The notes: generated by a model not told the origin, from the letters alone. A stretch of 64,000 nucleotides of DNA from Pseudorhodobacter sp. MZDSW-24AT (GCF_002794355.1 NZ_PGOI01000008.1:682001-746000); one strand, 5' to 3'; shown: positions 53,085-62,404, numbered from the stretch's first letter. Translations and numbers: made by a program.

Positions 53085-53669
53085 ATGAAGATGGTCTTGA
53101 TGGGCCTTGGCTTGATTGCTGCCAGCCTGCCCGCCGCCGCGCAGGCCGAGACGCGCCAACTCGGAACGCACCTTCACGGGCATGGTCATCTGGATGTCGC
53201 AGCAGAGAATGATGCCCTGTCGATGGAGCTTCGCGTGGCCGGTGCAGACATTGTCGGCTTTGAACACTTACCGGCGAGCGCTGCCGAGCAGGCTGCCATC
53301 GAAGCTGCGCTTGCGACATTATCAGACTCCTCCAGCCTGTTCACCTTTCCAGCCGCTGCGGCCTGCCGACAAGAAAGCGCCGAAGCCAGTCTGGTGGTTC
53401 TTTCCGATCCCGCTGAAGACGAGCCCCACGGCCACAGCCACAGCCATGCCCACGCGGAAGACAAGGTTGACGGTGGCCATGCAGAATTTCACTCCCGCTA
53501 CCTGTTCATCTGCGACAATCCCGCCGCGTTGGACCGCATCGCGCTGTCCTATTTTGAAGCGTTCACAAACGCGCAAGAGCTGACGGTGCAACTCGTCGCC
53601 GATGGAGCAAGCTTTGGCCACGTGGTGACCAGAGCGGCACCCGTGCTCGATCTGCCCCGCCGCTTCTGA
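53085..53669 (+). CDS. DUF2796 (ZrgA-like) histidine-rich periplasmic protein
   Basis: A 194-residue exported protein. The signal peptide (MKMVLMGLGLIAASLPAAAQA) is followed by QLGTHLHGHGHLDVA, the DUF2796 signature. A histidine-rich loop EPHGHSHSHAHAEDK lies at residues 113-127 and would bind zinc. The start follows GGGAGGGG. Homologues such as ZrgA of Vibrio are encoded with an ABC ATPase, a permease and a DUF3299 protein in zinc-regulated operons, and the same order occurs here. It probably captures zinc in the periplasm. Confidence 0.9.
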   Translation: MKMVLMGLGLIAASLPAAAQAETRQLGTHLHGHGHLDVAAENDALSMELRVAGADIVGFEHLPASAAEQAAIEAALATLSDSSSLFTFPAAAACRQESAEASLVVLSDPAEDEPHGHSHSHAHAEDKVDGGHAEFHSRYLFICDNPAALDRIALSYFEAFTNAQELTVQLVADGASFGHVVTRAAPVLDLPRRF

Positions 53670-53671
53670 CC

Positions 53672-54379
53672 ATGGGCGCTCAGCCAAGCCACACCCTGTC
53701 CTTGCGCGACGTCAGGTTTTCTTGGCCCGGAACAGGGGCCTTCGGGATCGAGGTGCCACAGCTTGATCTGGCCAGCGGAGAATCAGCGATGCTCCTTGGC
53801 CAAAGCGGTTCTGGAAAATCCACCCTGCTCTCGCTCATCTGTGGCATCGTGCTGCCAGACTCCGGCGATGTGGCCGTCATCGGGCAAAAGATTTCCGCGC
53901 TGCGACCTTCCGCGCGCGACCGCTTCCGTGCCGAGACGATTGGCCTTGTTTTCCAGCAGTTCAACCTGCTGCCCTATGCAAGCGTCGCCGACAATATCCT
54001 GCTGCCCTTGCGCTTTGCCCCCGCGCGGCGCGCGCGCGTGGACGATCCTCTGCGCGAGGCAGCCCGCCTGTGCAGGGCCTTGGATCTGCCCGAGGCTGCG
54101 CTTGGCCAGTCCGCCGGGCGACTCAGCGTCGGACAACAACAACGGGTTGCCGTGGCGCGCGCGCTCATCGGGGCACCGCCGCTGATCGTGGCCGACGAAC
54201 CGACCTCGGCCTTGGATGCCGAAACACAGACCGCATTTCTGGACCTCCTCTTCGCTCAGGTGCGCGCGGTGGGCGCAAGCTTGCTGATGGTCAGCCATGA
54301 TCCCCGGCTGGGCGCGCGTTTTGATCGTGTCCTTCAGATCAGCACCATCGTTCGTCCGCTTTCGAGGCCGACATCATGA
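53672..54379 (+). CDS. MacB/LolD-type ABC transporter ATP-binding protein of the zinc-type locus
   Basis: A 235-residue ATPase. Walker A is GQSGSGKS (43-50), the signature is LSVGQQQR (a serine-valine variant of LSGGQ) and Walker B is LIVADEP. The Q-loop is VFQQFNLLPYASV, as in LolD/MacB-type ATPases, which work with FtsX-fold permeases. It begins two bases after the DUF2796 stop and overlaps the permease start by four bases. Confidence 0.9.
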   Translation: MGAQPSHTLSLRDVRFSWPGTGAFGIEVPQLDLASGESAMLLGQSGSGKSTLLSLICGIVLPDSGDVAVIGQKISALRPSARDRFRAETIGLVFQQFNLLPYASVADNILLPLRFAPARRARVDDPLREAARLCRALDLPEAALGQSAGRLSVGQQQRVAVARALIGAPPLIVADEPTSALDAETQTAFLDLLFAQVRAVGASLLMVSHDPRLGARFDRVLQISTIVRPLSRPTS

Positions 54380-55626
54380 TCTTGCGCTTGGCGATTGCCT
54401 CGCTGCGTGCCCGCGCGCTGACGGTGGGGCTCACGATCTTGTCGATCGCGCTGTCTGTCACCCTGTTTCTCGGGGTCGAGAAAATCCGCATCGGCGCGCA
54501 GCAAAGCTTTGAGGGGACGATTTCCGGAACCGATCTGATCTTCGGAGCCCGGGCAGGCTCGGTGCAATTGCTGCTGCATACGGTGTTCCGCATCGGCACA
54601 CCAACCAACAATGTCACTTGGGAAAGCGTACAAGATGTGGCGGCGCGGCCAGAGGTCGCGTGGGTCGTCCCGATCTCCTTGGGCGACAGCCATTTTCAGT
54701 TTCGTGTGATGGGCACCACCGCCGCGTTTTTTGATCGCTTCCGCTATCGCGGCACGCAGACGCTGAGGTTTGCGTCGGGCCAAGCCTTCGATGATCTCTT
54801 CGACGCTGTGATCGGCGCCGACGTCGCAGCCGAACTTGGTTATCAGGAAGGGCAACCCATCGTCCTCTCCCACGGCATTGCATCCTTTGTCGCGCATGAA
54901 GACTGGCCTTTCCGGATCTCGGGCATCCTTGCTCGCACCGGAACCCCTTTGGACCGCACGGTCATCGTCAGCCTTGAAGGCCTTGAGGCGATCCACGTGG
55001 ACTGGCAAGGCGGGGGGCGGCGTCCCGGCTCTCCCACGCCCAAAGCCGCGCTACGTGCGATGGATCTCACGCCGCAATCGGTTACGGCGGCCTTGGTGGG
55101 TGTGGAATCGCGCCTGCACATCTTTCAACTGCAGCGCTGGATCAACGGCTACCGTCAGGAACCCCTGATGGCGATCCTTCCCGGGGTCGCCCTGTCAGAG
55201 CTTTGGCAGATCGTAGGCCTGGCCGAAATCGCCCTGCGCGCCGTTTCGGCCATGGTTGTGATCACGGCCTTGTTCGGAATGACGGCTAGCACTTTCGCCA
55301 GCCTAAACGAAAGACGCAGGGAAATGGCCATCTGGCGCGCCAATGGCGGATCGCCGGGCACAATACTGGGCCTTCTGGTCTTGGAGGCGGTGCTGATGGG
55401 GGTCATCGCCAGCCTCATCGGCATTGCACTGGTCCACGCCGTGCTGTTCGCAATACGCCCCCTCATCGATTCAACCTTCGGCCTTTGGTTGCCGATCGGT
55501 TGGCCGGGCGCACAGGAACTCATGATCGTCGCAGTGGTGATCGGAACAGGGGCGCTGGCCAGCTTGCTGCCGGGGTGGCGCGCGTATCGCATGTCCCTTG
55601 CCGATGGGATGATGGTCCGGACCTGA
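54376..55626 (+). CDS. FtsX/MacB-type ABC transporter permease of the zinc-type locus
   Basis: A 416-residue inner-membrane protein. One N-terminal helix (about 15-35) is followed by a large periplasmic domain of roughly 220 residues. Three C-terminal helices start near residue 285 (IALRAVSAMVVITALFGMTAS), the FtsX-like arrangement. The cytoplasmic loop ERRREMAIWRANGGSPGTILGLLVLEA is diagnostic. Such permeases usually drive mechanical work or substrate release in the periplasm rather than bulk import. With the DUF2796 protein it likely handles zinc or a metal-binding protein. Confidence 0.9.
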   Translation: MILRLAIASLRARALTVGLTILSIALSVTLFLGVEKIRIGAQQSFEGTISGTDLIFGARAGSVQLLLHTVFRIGTPTNNVTWESVQDVAARPEVAWVVPISLGDSHFQFRVMGTTAAFFDRFRYRGTQTLRFASGQAFDDLFDAVIGADVAAELGYQEGQPIVLSHGIASFVAHEDWPFRISGILARTGTPLDRTVIVSLEGLEAIHVDWQGGGRRPGSPTPKAALRAMDLTPQSVTAALVGVESRLHIFQLQRWINGYRQEPLMAILPGVALSELWQIVGLAEIALRAVSAMVVITALFGMTASTFASLNERRREMAIWRANGGSPGTILGLLVLEAVLMGVIASLIGIALVHAVLFAIRPLIDSTFGLWLPIGWPGAQELMIVAVVIGTGALASLLPGWRAYRMSLADGMMVRT

Positions 55627-55679
55627 GGCCAACAGCGTGTGCCGCCACGTCCGTCAACCTTCGAACACAGGAGTTGAGA

Positions 55680-56189
55680 ATGATCCAGAAACATCCCCGC
55701 CGGCGCGTGTTGCAATTGGGCTTGGCCGCCGCGACCTTGGCGCTCGGCGCTCCGGCTCTGGCGGCCACGCGGATCCGCTGGGACGATCTGATCCCCCCGG
55801 GGGTGGCCTATGGGGAAATCATCGGGCTTGGCTCACAGGATTTCGAACGGGATGTCTGGCTCCCGGAGTTCGACGAGAACGGCCTTGCGCTCAACATGGC
55901 TTTGGATGGGACAGACGTCACAATTGCAGGCTTTATGATCCCGTTGGATCTGCTCGCAGGCGGTGTGACAGATTTCGTGCTGGTGCCCTTCGTGGGGGCC
56001 TGCATCCATGTTCCGCCGCCGCCGCCTAATCAGCTGATCTTTGTCACCGCACAGCGGCCTTGGCCGCGCAGCAACCTGTGGGAAGCGCTCTTGGTCACGG
56101 GGCGGCTTCGCGCCAATCTTCACACCACCCAGATCGCGCAGACGGGCTATGAACTCGACGCGGTGCAGATCGAACCCTTCGTCAGATAA
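55680..56189 (+). CDS. DUF3299 periplasmic protein of the zinc-type locus
   Basis: A 169-residue exported protein. The N-terminus has a twin-arginine-like stretch (PRRRVLQLGLAAATLALG) and a cleavage region ALAA. The DUF3299 core follows: VTIAGFMIPLD, then FVLVPFVGACIHVPPPPPNQLIFV with one conserved Cys-His pair, and WEALLVTGRLRAN. It is the fourth gene of the set found in zinc-regulated zrg-type operons, 53 bases after the permease. Its exact activity is not known. The Cys and His are possible metal ligands. Confidence 0.87.
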   Translation: MIQKHPRRRVLQLGLAAATLALGAPALAATRIRWDDLIPPGVAYGEIIGLGSQDFERDVWLPEFDENGLALNMALDGTDVTIAGFMIPLDLLAGGVTDFVLVPFVGACIHVPPPPPNQLIFVTAQRPWPRSNLWEALLVTGRLRANLHTTQIAQTGYELDAVQIEPFVR

Positions 56190-56505
56190 GGCCGCGCCAC
56201 CCACGAAACCTCACGACGTGCCCCTCCTGCCCCGCCCCCAAAGGGCACGCCGGATGACGCGCAGACACAGCCCAGTGCCGCTGTCCCCAAAGACGGCCCG
56301 CAGCCGCACGCGTTCCTTGGCAAAGCCATGGCGTTACGCCCGCTGCCGCGCCGAGAGCAAACGCCATCAGGATCATGTCAGATCTCTATATAATCTGCAC
56401 GGTGTTAGGGGAGCTTTACCACCCTGTTAGCCTTCCTCTGCGGGGGAGGCGTGCGCCTATGCACATCCGCGTCGATACCCTCGCGGAATTGGAGGAGAAC
56501 CCTAT
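56190..56505. other. Intergenic stretch with probable promoter
   Basis: These 316 bases contain no gene that I can support. A strong -10-like TATATAATC lies at 56387-56395, and GGAGGAGAA sits just before the next start, so the exported MBL gene probably has its own promoter. Confidence 0.5.
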
Positions 56506-57819
56506 ATGCGAAACACCTTACTGGGAACTGTGGCACTCGCTGGCCTGATGGCTGGCCCCGCTGCGGCGATTGAACTGGAGGATATGATTGCCGCGCGCCA
56601 ACATGTGTTTGGGGCCGAGCATGTGAACCCCCAGACAGGGGCGCTGCCAAATGACAAGGTCATTTTTTCTTGGCTGTCCGCCGCCTCCTTTGCGGCTTCG
56701 GTGCAAGGTCGGGTCGTGATGTTTGATACCTTTGTCTCTCGGCTCGAGGTCGAGCGCGGCCGCACGCCCTTGACCATCATGGATATCACCAACATCAAGC
56801 CGGACGCGATCACGGTGAGCCATGGGCATGGCGACCATGCCGACAACGCCGTTTTCATCGCCGCCCACAGTGGTGCACCGATTTACGCGACCGAAGAACT
56901 CTGTGGCTCTTTGGTCAACCTTGATTGGGAACGCATGCGCAATGACCCGCGCATTCAGAACAACCCGACCTATGCCTTTCCTGCGGAAGCGGCGATCTCA
57001 TGCGTTCCGGTCACCAGCACCGGATCGACCCCCGGCACCGAGATCCTCAACATCCCGCTTCTGGAGCCTGATGCCTGCGTGATCGGTTTCCGCCACCTGC
57101 ATTCGGTGGCTGTGCCACCGGACCCGGAGTTCCCGCCGACCCCCGTCGAAATCATTGTCGACCCGCGCGATGCACAGTTCTTTCCCGAAGGAACCCCGCT
57201 CTGGCCGCGTCAGGCGCCACCTGATTATGAACCCGTGGATGATCGCCAGTTCGACAGCCGGACCACCGCCGGGGCGCCGGGTGGGGCCGAGTCCCTGTTT
57301 TTCAGCGTGATCCTGCGCGGAGGGAGCAATTTCTCGTTTGTGTATCAGAACACCGCCGGCGCATTGAAAGAAGGCAAGGGCCGCGACTGGGATGGCACGC
57401 CAGAGGACGGGCAACGCATCATTGCGGTGCTCGAAGCGCTTGGCCCAACCGATGTGCAGCTGGGCACCGCAGCCACCGGCAATTTCGCCAACAACGGCCT
57501 GCGCGATCTGATTGAATATCAGGCGGCGCTGAAGCCAAAGATCTACATTCCCAATCACATCACCACCGGCACCAGCGCCAAAGAGGGGTCGTCGCTCTCG
57601 GTCTATGCGGGCTATGTGAACCAGATGGATCTCATGAATGTGCCGATGGAAGACCGCCCGCGCCTGCATTGGCTGATTGACCCGGTCGATTACCTGAAGC
57701 CCATCGTCTATGATGTGAACAACCCCAACTGGTCTGCGCCCGAAAAGCAGGAGATGCTGAACAGCTTCTGTGCTCCGACGGGATCTTCCGATCCTGTGCT
57801 TGTCTCACTTTCCGACTGA
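56506..57819 (+). CDS. Exported metallo-beta-lactamase-fold protein
   Basis: A 437-residue protein with a signal peptide (MRNTLLGTVALAGLMAGPAAA). The metal motif is H106-x-H108-x-D110-H111 (SHGHGDHADN). Further candidate ligands are in FRHLHSVAVP and IPNHITTG. It is longer than most MBL hydrolases, with an insertion around residues 200-290 rich in proline. The family is related to uncharacterised periplasmic MBL proteins rather than to class B beta-lactamases that I can name. It follows the zinc-type locus on the same strand after 316 bases, and a zinc-dependent enzyme there is suggestive. The substrate is unknown. Four cysteines may form disulfides. Confidence 0.8.
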   Translation: MRNTLLGTVALAGLMAGPAAAIELEDMIAARQHVFGAEHVNPQTGALPNDKVIFSWLSAASFAASVQGRVVMFDTFVSRLEVERGRTPLTIMDITNIKPDAITVSHGHGDHADNAVFIAAHSGAPIYATEELCGSLVNLDWERMRNDPRIQNNPTYAFPAEAAISCVPVTSTGSTPGTEILNIPLLEPDACVIGFRHLHSVAVPPDPEFPPTPVEIIVDPRDAQFFPEGTPLWPRQAPPDYEPVDDRQFDSRTTAGAPGGAESLFFSVILRGGSNFSFVYQNTAGALKEGKGRDWDGTPEDGQRIIAVLEALGPTDVQLGTAATGNFANNGLRDLIEYQAALKPKIYIPNHITTGTSAKEGSSLSVYAGYVNQMDLMNVPMEDRPRLHWLIDPVDYLKPIVYDVNNPNWSAPEKQEMLNSFCAPTGSSDPVLVSLSD

Positions 57820-57849
57820 CCCAAAGCAACAGCTTTTTCCGTGCCACAT

Positions 57850-57882
57850 CGCACCGCCGCCTTGCGCGGCGGTGCGTCTTTT
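57850..57882 (+). terminator. Rho-independent terminator after the MBL gene
   Basis: CGCACCGCCG (57850-57859) pairs with CGGCGGTGCG (57867-57876), followed by TCTTTT. It lies 31 bases after the stop codon and is a classical terminator. Confidence 0.85.
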
Positions 57883-58086
57883 CATGCGATCAGGCTCTGC
57901 CTGCCCCTTGGGGAAGCACGCCCTTTTCACGGGTCAGGCGCCTCCAAGCGCACTGCCGCCACAGCGGCCGAAAACAGCAACGGTGCGCCGATCGCGCAAA
58001 GCAGCGATGGCGTTCCGCCCCCTCCGCGCACCAAAAAGGGTGGCCGAAAACCATCGGCCACCCCCTATCGTTCCGCTTGTAAGCCT

Positions 58087-60285
58087 TCAGCCTTTGCTTT
58101 CCGCCACGGCTTGACTGCCCGCGCTGCGGCGCTGCCAAAGGAAGAGCAAAGCAGCAATGCCGAGCCCGATCGCATCCGTCACCAGCCCGGCCTTCAGCAT
58201 CCCGAGCGCGCCTGCAATCAGCAGGATGCGCGCGGGCCAGCCAACCGTGCCGAAGAACCAGCCAATCACCCCGCAAGACAGCAGATAGATGCCCAGCAGC
58301 GCCGATCCCACGACATGCGCGGTTTCCAGAAGGTCGCCTTGCAGCAAAAGGGCGTCCGAGAAATAGAACATGTAAGGCACAACAAACGCGGCAAGCCCGA
58401 TGCGAAACGCCTCGACACTGGTTTTCATCGGATCAGACTGTGCCAAAGCCGCTCCGGCATAGGCCGCCAAAGCCACTGGCGGCGTGATGGCGGACATGAC
58501 AGCAAAGTAGAAGATGAAGAAATGGGCCGTCAGCGGCGCGATGCCAAGGTTGATCAGCCCGGGCGCAATCACGCTGGCCGCCACCGCATAGGCGGCCGTG
58601 GTCGGCATGCCCATGCCCAGCACAACGGCCACGAGCATAGAAAAGATCAGCGCCAGCAACTGCGATTGATCGGCAATCCCCAAAAGCAGCGCTGAAAAGC
58701 GCGTGCCGATCCCGGTCAGCGCGATCACACCCACAATGATGCCCGCTGCAGCACAAACCGCAACCAGTTGAAAGGTCATCCTTGCGCCAAAGTCGAGGGC
58801 ATTGAGCAATTGACGCGGCCCCATTTTGTGCGGTGTCAGCCACGACACCACCGCGGCGGTCATCATCGCCAGAGTGCCGCAGCGGATGACCGAATAGCCC
58901 ATGAACAAGGCCACGATCAGCACGACAATCGGCGAAAACAGATAGGCTTGCGCCATCAACGCGCCAAGCTTGGGCAATGCAGATTTCGGCAGCCCCACCA
59001 TCCGGAACTTCTGCGCTGTCAGATCAACCATGAAATAGATCGACGCGAAGTAAAGAATGGCCGGGATCAATGCAGCCCAGACGATCTCGGTATAGGGGAT
59101 GCCCGTGATCTCTGCCATGATAAAGGCCCCGGCCCCCATGATCGGCGGCATGATCTGCCCTCCGGAGGACGCGGCCGCTTCGACCGCCGCAGCCGTCTGT
59201 CCGCGGTAGCCAACTTTCTTCATCAAGGGAATGGTCAGACTCCCCGTGGCCACCACATTCCCTGCCGATGTGCCGTTGATCATCCCCATCAGACCCGAGG
59301 CGAAAATCGCCACCTTCGCAGGCCCCCCCCGCTTGCTGCCTGCCATCGCAAAGGCAACATTCACGAAATACGCGCCCACACGGGTGGTTTGCAGAAAGGC
59401 GGCAAAGACCACGAACAGAATGATGTAGGTCGAGGAAATCGCGATCGGCGCACTCAGCACGCCATTGTCCGTGAAGATATAGGTAAAGAACCGCTTGGGC
59501 GTGTAGCCGCTGTGAGACAGGATGCCCGGCAGCCAAGGGCCGGCAAAGGCATAGGCGACAAAGACGCCCGCGATGATCACCAGTGCAAGGCCCGCCATGC
59601 GCCGCACGGCTTCAAAGATCAAGATCACACCCGTGATCGCTGCCCACATGTCCGATGGCAAGGCCATGGGCATTCCAGCCCGCATCTGCAACGCCCGAAC
59701 GAAGAAAATGAGATACCCCACCGCGGCAACCGTGGCCAGCGCAAGCAGGACATCGGACGGCGCGAACCGGTCTGTTCTCTGCGCCGGAAACAGCCACCCG
59801 TGCACGACGGCGAGAACCGTCCCGAGTGTCAGCGGAAGCCCGAAACTGGCAAGAGCCCAAGCCGGCGGCCGGGCAGAGCCGAAGACCCACCAATTGCCCC
59901 ACAGCACGCCAACCCCGACCAGACCAAACAGGACCCCCGCTGCGGCAAGGCCCAACAGAGCAAAATTGGCACCCGAACGCGGGGTTACTTTCGTTCCGGG
60001 CTCCACCGCATGCGCGCCGAACAGAAGAAAGCCAAGCGCCAGTCCCCCCGCAAGGTGGATCAGCCGATAGGTCCAGCTTTCCAGCGGGTAAAGGTTCATC
60101 ACGATCAGATGGAAAAGCGTGTATGCCGCACAGGCGGCTGCAAATGCGTAATGCCGGCTGCCGATGAAAGCCCGCTGATTGCTTGCCAGCGGTTCTTCGT
60201 CGACGGCGGCCGTGGCTGATATCCTGATGTCGGACTCCGCAAGGGTGTCAGAGGGGGGAGTCTCACCGCGGGCAGGGTGTGTCAT
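58087..60285 (-). CDS. TAXI-TRAP transporter fused permease
   Basis: A 732-residue inner-membrane protein with about 18 helices. The N-terminal four-helix region is fused to a DctM-like core with IFASGLMGMINGTSAGNVVATG, AAASSGGQIMPPIMGAGAFIMAE and GMGMPTTAAYAVAASVIAPGLI, which are signatures of the TAXI group. The first 40 residues are polar and cytoplasmic. The gene follows its TAXI SBP by 77 bases that include a hairpin. It is likely an ion-driven importer of a carboxylate. The neighbouring LysR, tartrate dehydrogenase and glycerate kinase genes suggest tartrate or a related hydroxy acid. Confidence 0.92.
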   Translation of the reverse strand: MTHPARGETPPSDTLAESDIRISATAAVDEEPLASNQRAFIGSRHYAFAAACAAYTLFHLIVMNLYPLESWTYRLIHLAGGLALGFLLFGAHAVEPGTKVTPRSGANFALLGLAAAGVLFGLVGVGVLWGNWWVFGSARPPAWALASFGLPLTLGTVLAVVHGWLFPAQRTDRFAPSDVLLALATVAAVGYLIFFVRALQMRAGMPMALPSDMWAAITGVILIFEAVRRMAGLALVIIAGVFVAYAFAGPWLPGILSHSGYTPKRFFTYIFTDNGVLSAPIAISSTYIILFVVFAAFLQTTRVGAYFVNVAFAMAGSKRGGPAKVAIFASGLMGMINGTSAGNVVATGSLTIPLMKKVGYRGQTAAAVEAAASSGGQIMPPIMGAGAFIMAEITGIPYTEIVWAALIPAILYFASIYFMVDLTAQKFRMVGLPKSALPKLGALMAQAYLFSPIVVLIVALFMGYSVIRCGTLAMMTAAVVSWLTPHKMGPRQLLNALDFGARMTFQLVAVCAAAGIIVGVIALTGIGTRFSALLLGIADQSQLLALIFSMLVAVVLGMGMPTTAAYAVAASVIAPGLINLGIAPLTAHFFIFYFAVMSAITPPVALAAYAGAALAQSDPMKTSVEAFRIGLAAFVVPYMFYFSDALLLQGDLLETAHVVGSALLGIYLLSCGVIGWFFGTVGWPARILLIAGALGMLKAGLVTDAIGLGIAALLFLWQRRSAGSQAVAESKG

Positions 60286-60311
60286 GGGGGCTCCGGAAGA
60301 TGAAGGTCACA

Positions 60312-60340
60312 AAAGAGCGGGCGGCCCTTCGCCGCCCGCT
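60312..60340 (-). terminator. Intercistronic hairpin after the TAXI SBP gene
   Basis: AGCGGGCGGC (60316-60325) pairs with GCCGCCCGCT (60331-60340) around a 5-base loop. On the minus strand it is followed by CTTTTG, so it resembles a leaky terminator between the SBP and permease genes. Confidence 0.65.
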
Positions 60341-60362
60341 GTGTCGGCAAAGCCAGCGCGGC

Positions 60363-61331
60363 TCAGCGCAGTTCTTCCGGAATGCTGATGCCGATTTCCT
60401 CGTAATAGCGCACGGCACCGGGATGGAACGGCATGAAGTTGTTCTTGTCCCAGTTTTCCGCCAGCGCCTCCACAGCCGAGGCATGGATCTGCACAATGCG
60501 GGCATTGTCTTCCAACGCAAGCTTCGTGATTTCATACGCCAGACTGTCGGGAACAGACGCATGCGCAATCGCGAAGTTCCACATCGAAACGGTGTTCACC
60601 TCGTAGTCCTGGTTGTTGTAAGTGCCGGCAGGAATGGTGAAAGGCTGCATCGACGGCACCGCTTCCAAGAAGGTCGACACATTGGCATCGCTCATCGACA
60701 GGAAGGTAACCTGCTGCTCCACAGCCAGTTGGCTGAAGGCACCGGTCGGCAAACCCGCCGCAAAGACGAAGGCATCGATAAGCCCATCGGCCATCTGGCC
60801 TGCCGCATCGGACGCCCCGGCGAAACTGGCATTGATGGTCATGCCCGTCGTCTCGAAGTAACGCTGCCAATAGGTCGCAGACGTCCCCGAGGCCGGGCCC
60901 ATATTCACCCGCTTGCCTTCAAGATCCTCAAAGCTCGAAATCCCGGACGCGCTCAAGACGGCGGCCTGCAACGGGGTCTGATACATCGGGAAAAGGGCGC
61001 GCAGGTTGCTGGCCTCCATCCCCGGCATCAATTCGCTTTCTCCCTGCATCGCCTCTTGCGCAGGACCGGTGGTTACAAAGCCCAGCAAGGTCTCGGCCGT
61101 CTCGACAAGCGCAACGTTCTGACCGGGACCTCCGGTAACCTCAACGCTGGTGGAAATCCCCAGACGTTCGCCAATCAACGATGCGAAGCCCGACCCCCAC
61201 ACAAAGTAAGCGCCCCCTTGCGATCCGGTCGAAATGCTCAGACTGGACGGCCAGCCCTCACGGTCTTGGGCAGAGGCAGGTAGGGCCAGCATCGCACCGG
61301 CGACAAGCGTCGCAGCTGTGGTCAATTTCAT
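60363..61331 (-). CDS. TAXI family TRAP transporter substrate-binding protein
   Basis: A 322-residue periplasmic binding protein with a signal peptide (MKLTTAATLVAGAMLALPASA-Q). The TAXI landmarks are LSISTGSQGGAYFVWGSGFASLI near residue 32, GPGQNVALVETAE, and GKRVNMGPASGTSATYW. It is the first gene of the two-gene transporter operon. A GAATATATTC palindrome (61432-61441) lies about 100 bases upstream, near the LysR stop. Confidence 0.92.
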   Translation of the reverse strand: MKLTTAATLVAGAMLALPASAQDREGWPSSLSISTGSQGGAYFVWGSGFASLIGERLGISTSVEVTGGPGQNVALVETAETLLGFVTTGPAQEAMQGESELMPGMEASNLRALFPMYQTPLQAAVLSASGISSFEDLEGKRVNMGPASGTSATYWQRYFETTGMTINASFAGASDAAGQMADGLIDAFVFAAGLPTGAFSQLAVEQQVTFLSMSDANVSTFLEAVPSMQPFTIPAGTYNNQDYEVNTVSMWNFAIAHASVPDSLAYEITKLALEDNARIVQIHASAVEALAENWDKNNFMPFHPGAVRYYEEIGISIPEELR

Positions 61332-61454
61332 TGTTTTTCTCCTCCCGTGGTCACACTGGCACCGCGCTCCTCAGCGGCGATGCCTATGTTTCGACCATGC
61401 AAGCCGCTGCCCAGCCGCTCAACGTGCAGAAGAATATATTCAAAACTGATATGA

Positions 61455-62369
61455 TCAGGCCGTTTCCTCGATTTCAGACAGGTGCTGGTCCAACGTGCTC
61501 AGCAGGGCATCGCGCTGCGCATCGCGGGTGCCGCGCGTCCATGCGGCGGCCAATATAAGCTTTGACAAAGGGCGTCCCGGCGCAACGGCAAGCGGCACAA
61601 ACCGGACTCCGGGAACCGAGATCCGGGCCGTCCAGCGCGGCACGATGGCCAGTCCCGTCCCCGTCGCCACCAGATTGACGATGGTGTGCTTTTCCTCGGC
61701 AACCTGAGTAATCCGTGCCGTGAGCCCCGCATCCAGAAAAAGTTTGATCGTAAGATCATGCGAATGCGGGCGCGAACGGCGATCTGGCACGATCAGCGGC
61801 GCCTCTGCCAGATCCGTGATCGAGATTTCGCTTTGCTGCGCCAAGGGATGGTCTGTGGGCAGGGCCACCACAGCCGTTTCGAAGAACAGCGTCCGAAAGT
61901 TGATGCGCGGGTCACGGATATCCGGCGGACGGCAAAACACGATGTCAAGCGCGCCACTCAGCAGCTTGGGCAAAAGGTGAATCGTTTTTTGCTCGATCAA
62001 CTGAACATCAATGTCCGGATATTCGTCGCGCAGGTGTTTCAAAAGCTGCGGCATCAGGCCCGCTGCGGCACTGTCGATGGCCCCCACCTTCAGAACGGAT
62101 TTATCAAGTTTGCGCAGGCCCCGCAGACGTTCCTCCAGTCGCTGCGCCTGCATCACAAGGGCACGGGCATCCTCGACGATCGCGGCGCCTGCCTCGGTCA
62201 GCGAGACGGTGCGCGTGGTCCGCAAGAACAGCCGGGTTTCCAGCCGCTCCTCCAGAATTCGGATCTGTCGCCCCAACGAAGCTGGCAGCATATCCAAAGA
62301 CTGGGCCGCACGGCCGAAATGCAGCTGATCCGCCACGGCCAGAAAACAGCGAAGCTGGGTCGTATCCAT
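61455..62369 (-). CDS. LysR family transcriptional regulator of the tartrate-type locus
   Basis: A 304-residue regulator. The helix-turn-helix region is FLAVADQLHFGRAAQSLDMLPASLGRQIRILEERL (about residues 9-43), with a CbbR/BenM-type effector domain (KVGAIDSAAAGLMPQLLKHL onward). It sits between the TAXI-TRAP operon and the divergent tartrate dehydrogenase gene, so it probably controls both. Known tartrate-use loci carry a LysR regulator in the same relation to ttuC, which fits. Confidence 0.9.
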   Translation of the reverse strand: MDTTQLRCFLAVADQLHFGRAAQSLDMLPASLGRQIRILEERLETRLFLRTTRTVSLTEAGAAIVEDARALVMQAQRLEERLRGLRKLDKSVLKVGAIDSAAAGLMPQLLKHLRDEYPDIDVQLIEQKTIHLLPKLLSGALDIVFCRPPDIRDPRINFRTLFFETAVVALPTDHPLAQQSEISITDLAEAPLIVPDRRSRPHSHDLTIKLFLDAGLTARITQVAEEKHTIVNLVATGTGLAIVPRWTARISVPGVRFVPLAVAPGRPLSKLILAAAWTRGTRDAQRDALLSTLDQHLSEIEETA

Positions 62370-62404
62370 CCACCCGGTCCTTCCGTCTAGTTATTTCAGT
62401 TTTG

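Noticed and set aside
53424-53460. Short repeated histidine codons that look like a DNA repeat
   Set aside because: They encode the His-rich metal-binding loop expected in DUF2796 proteins, so they are coding and not a repeat element.
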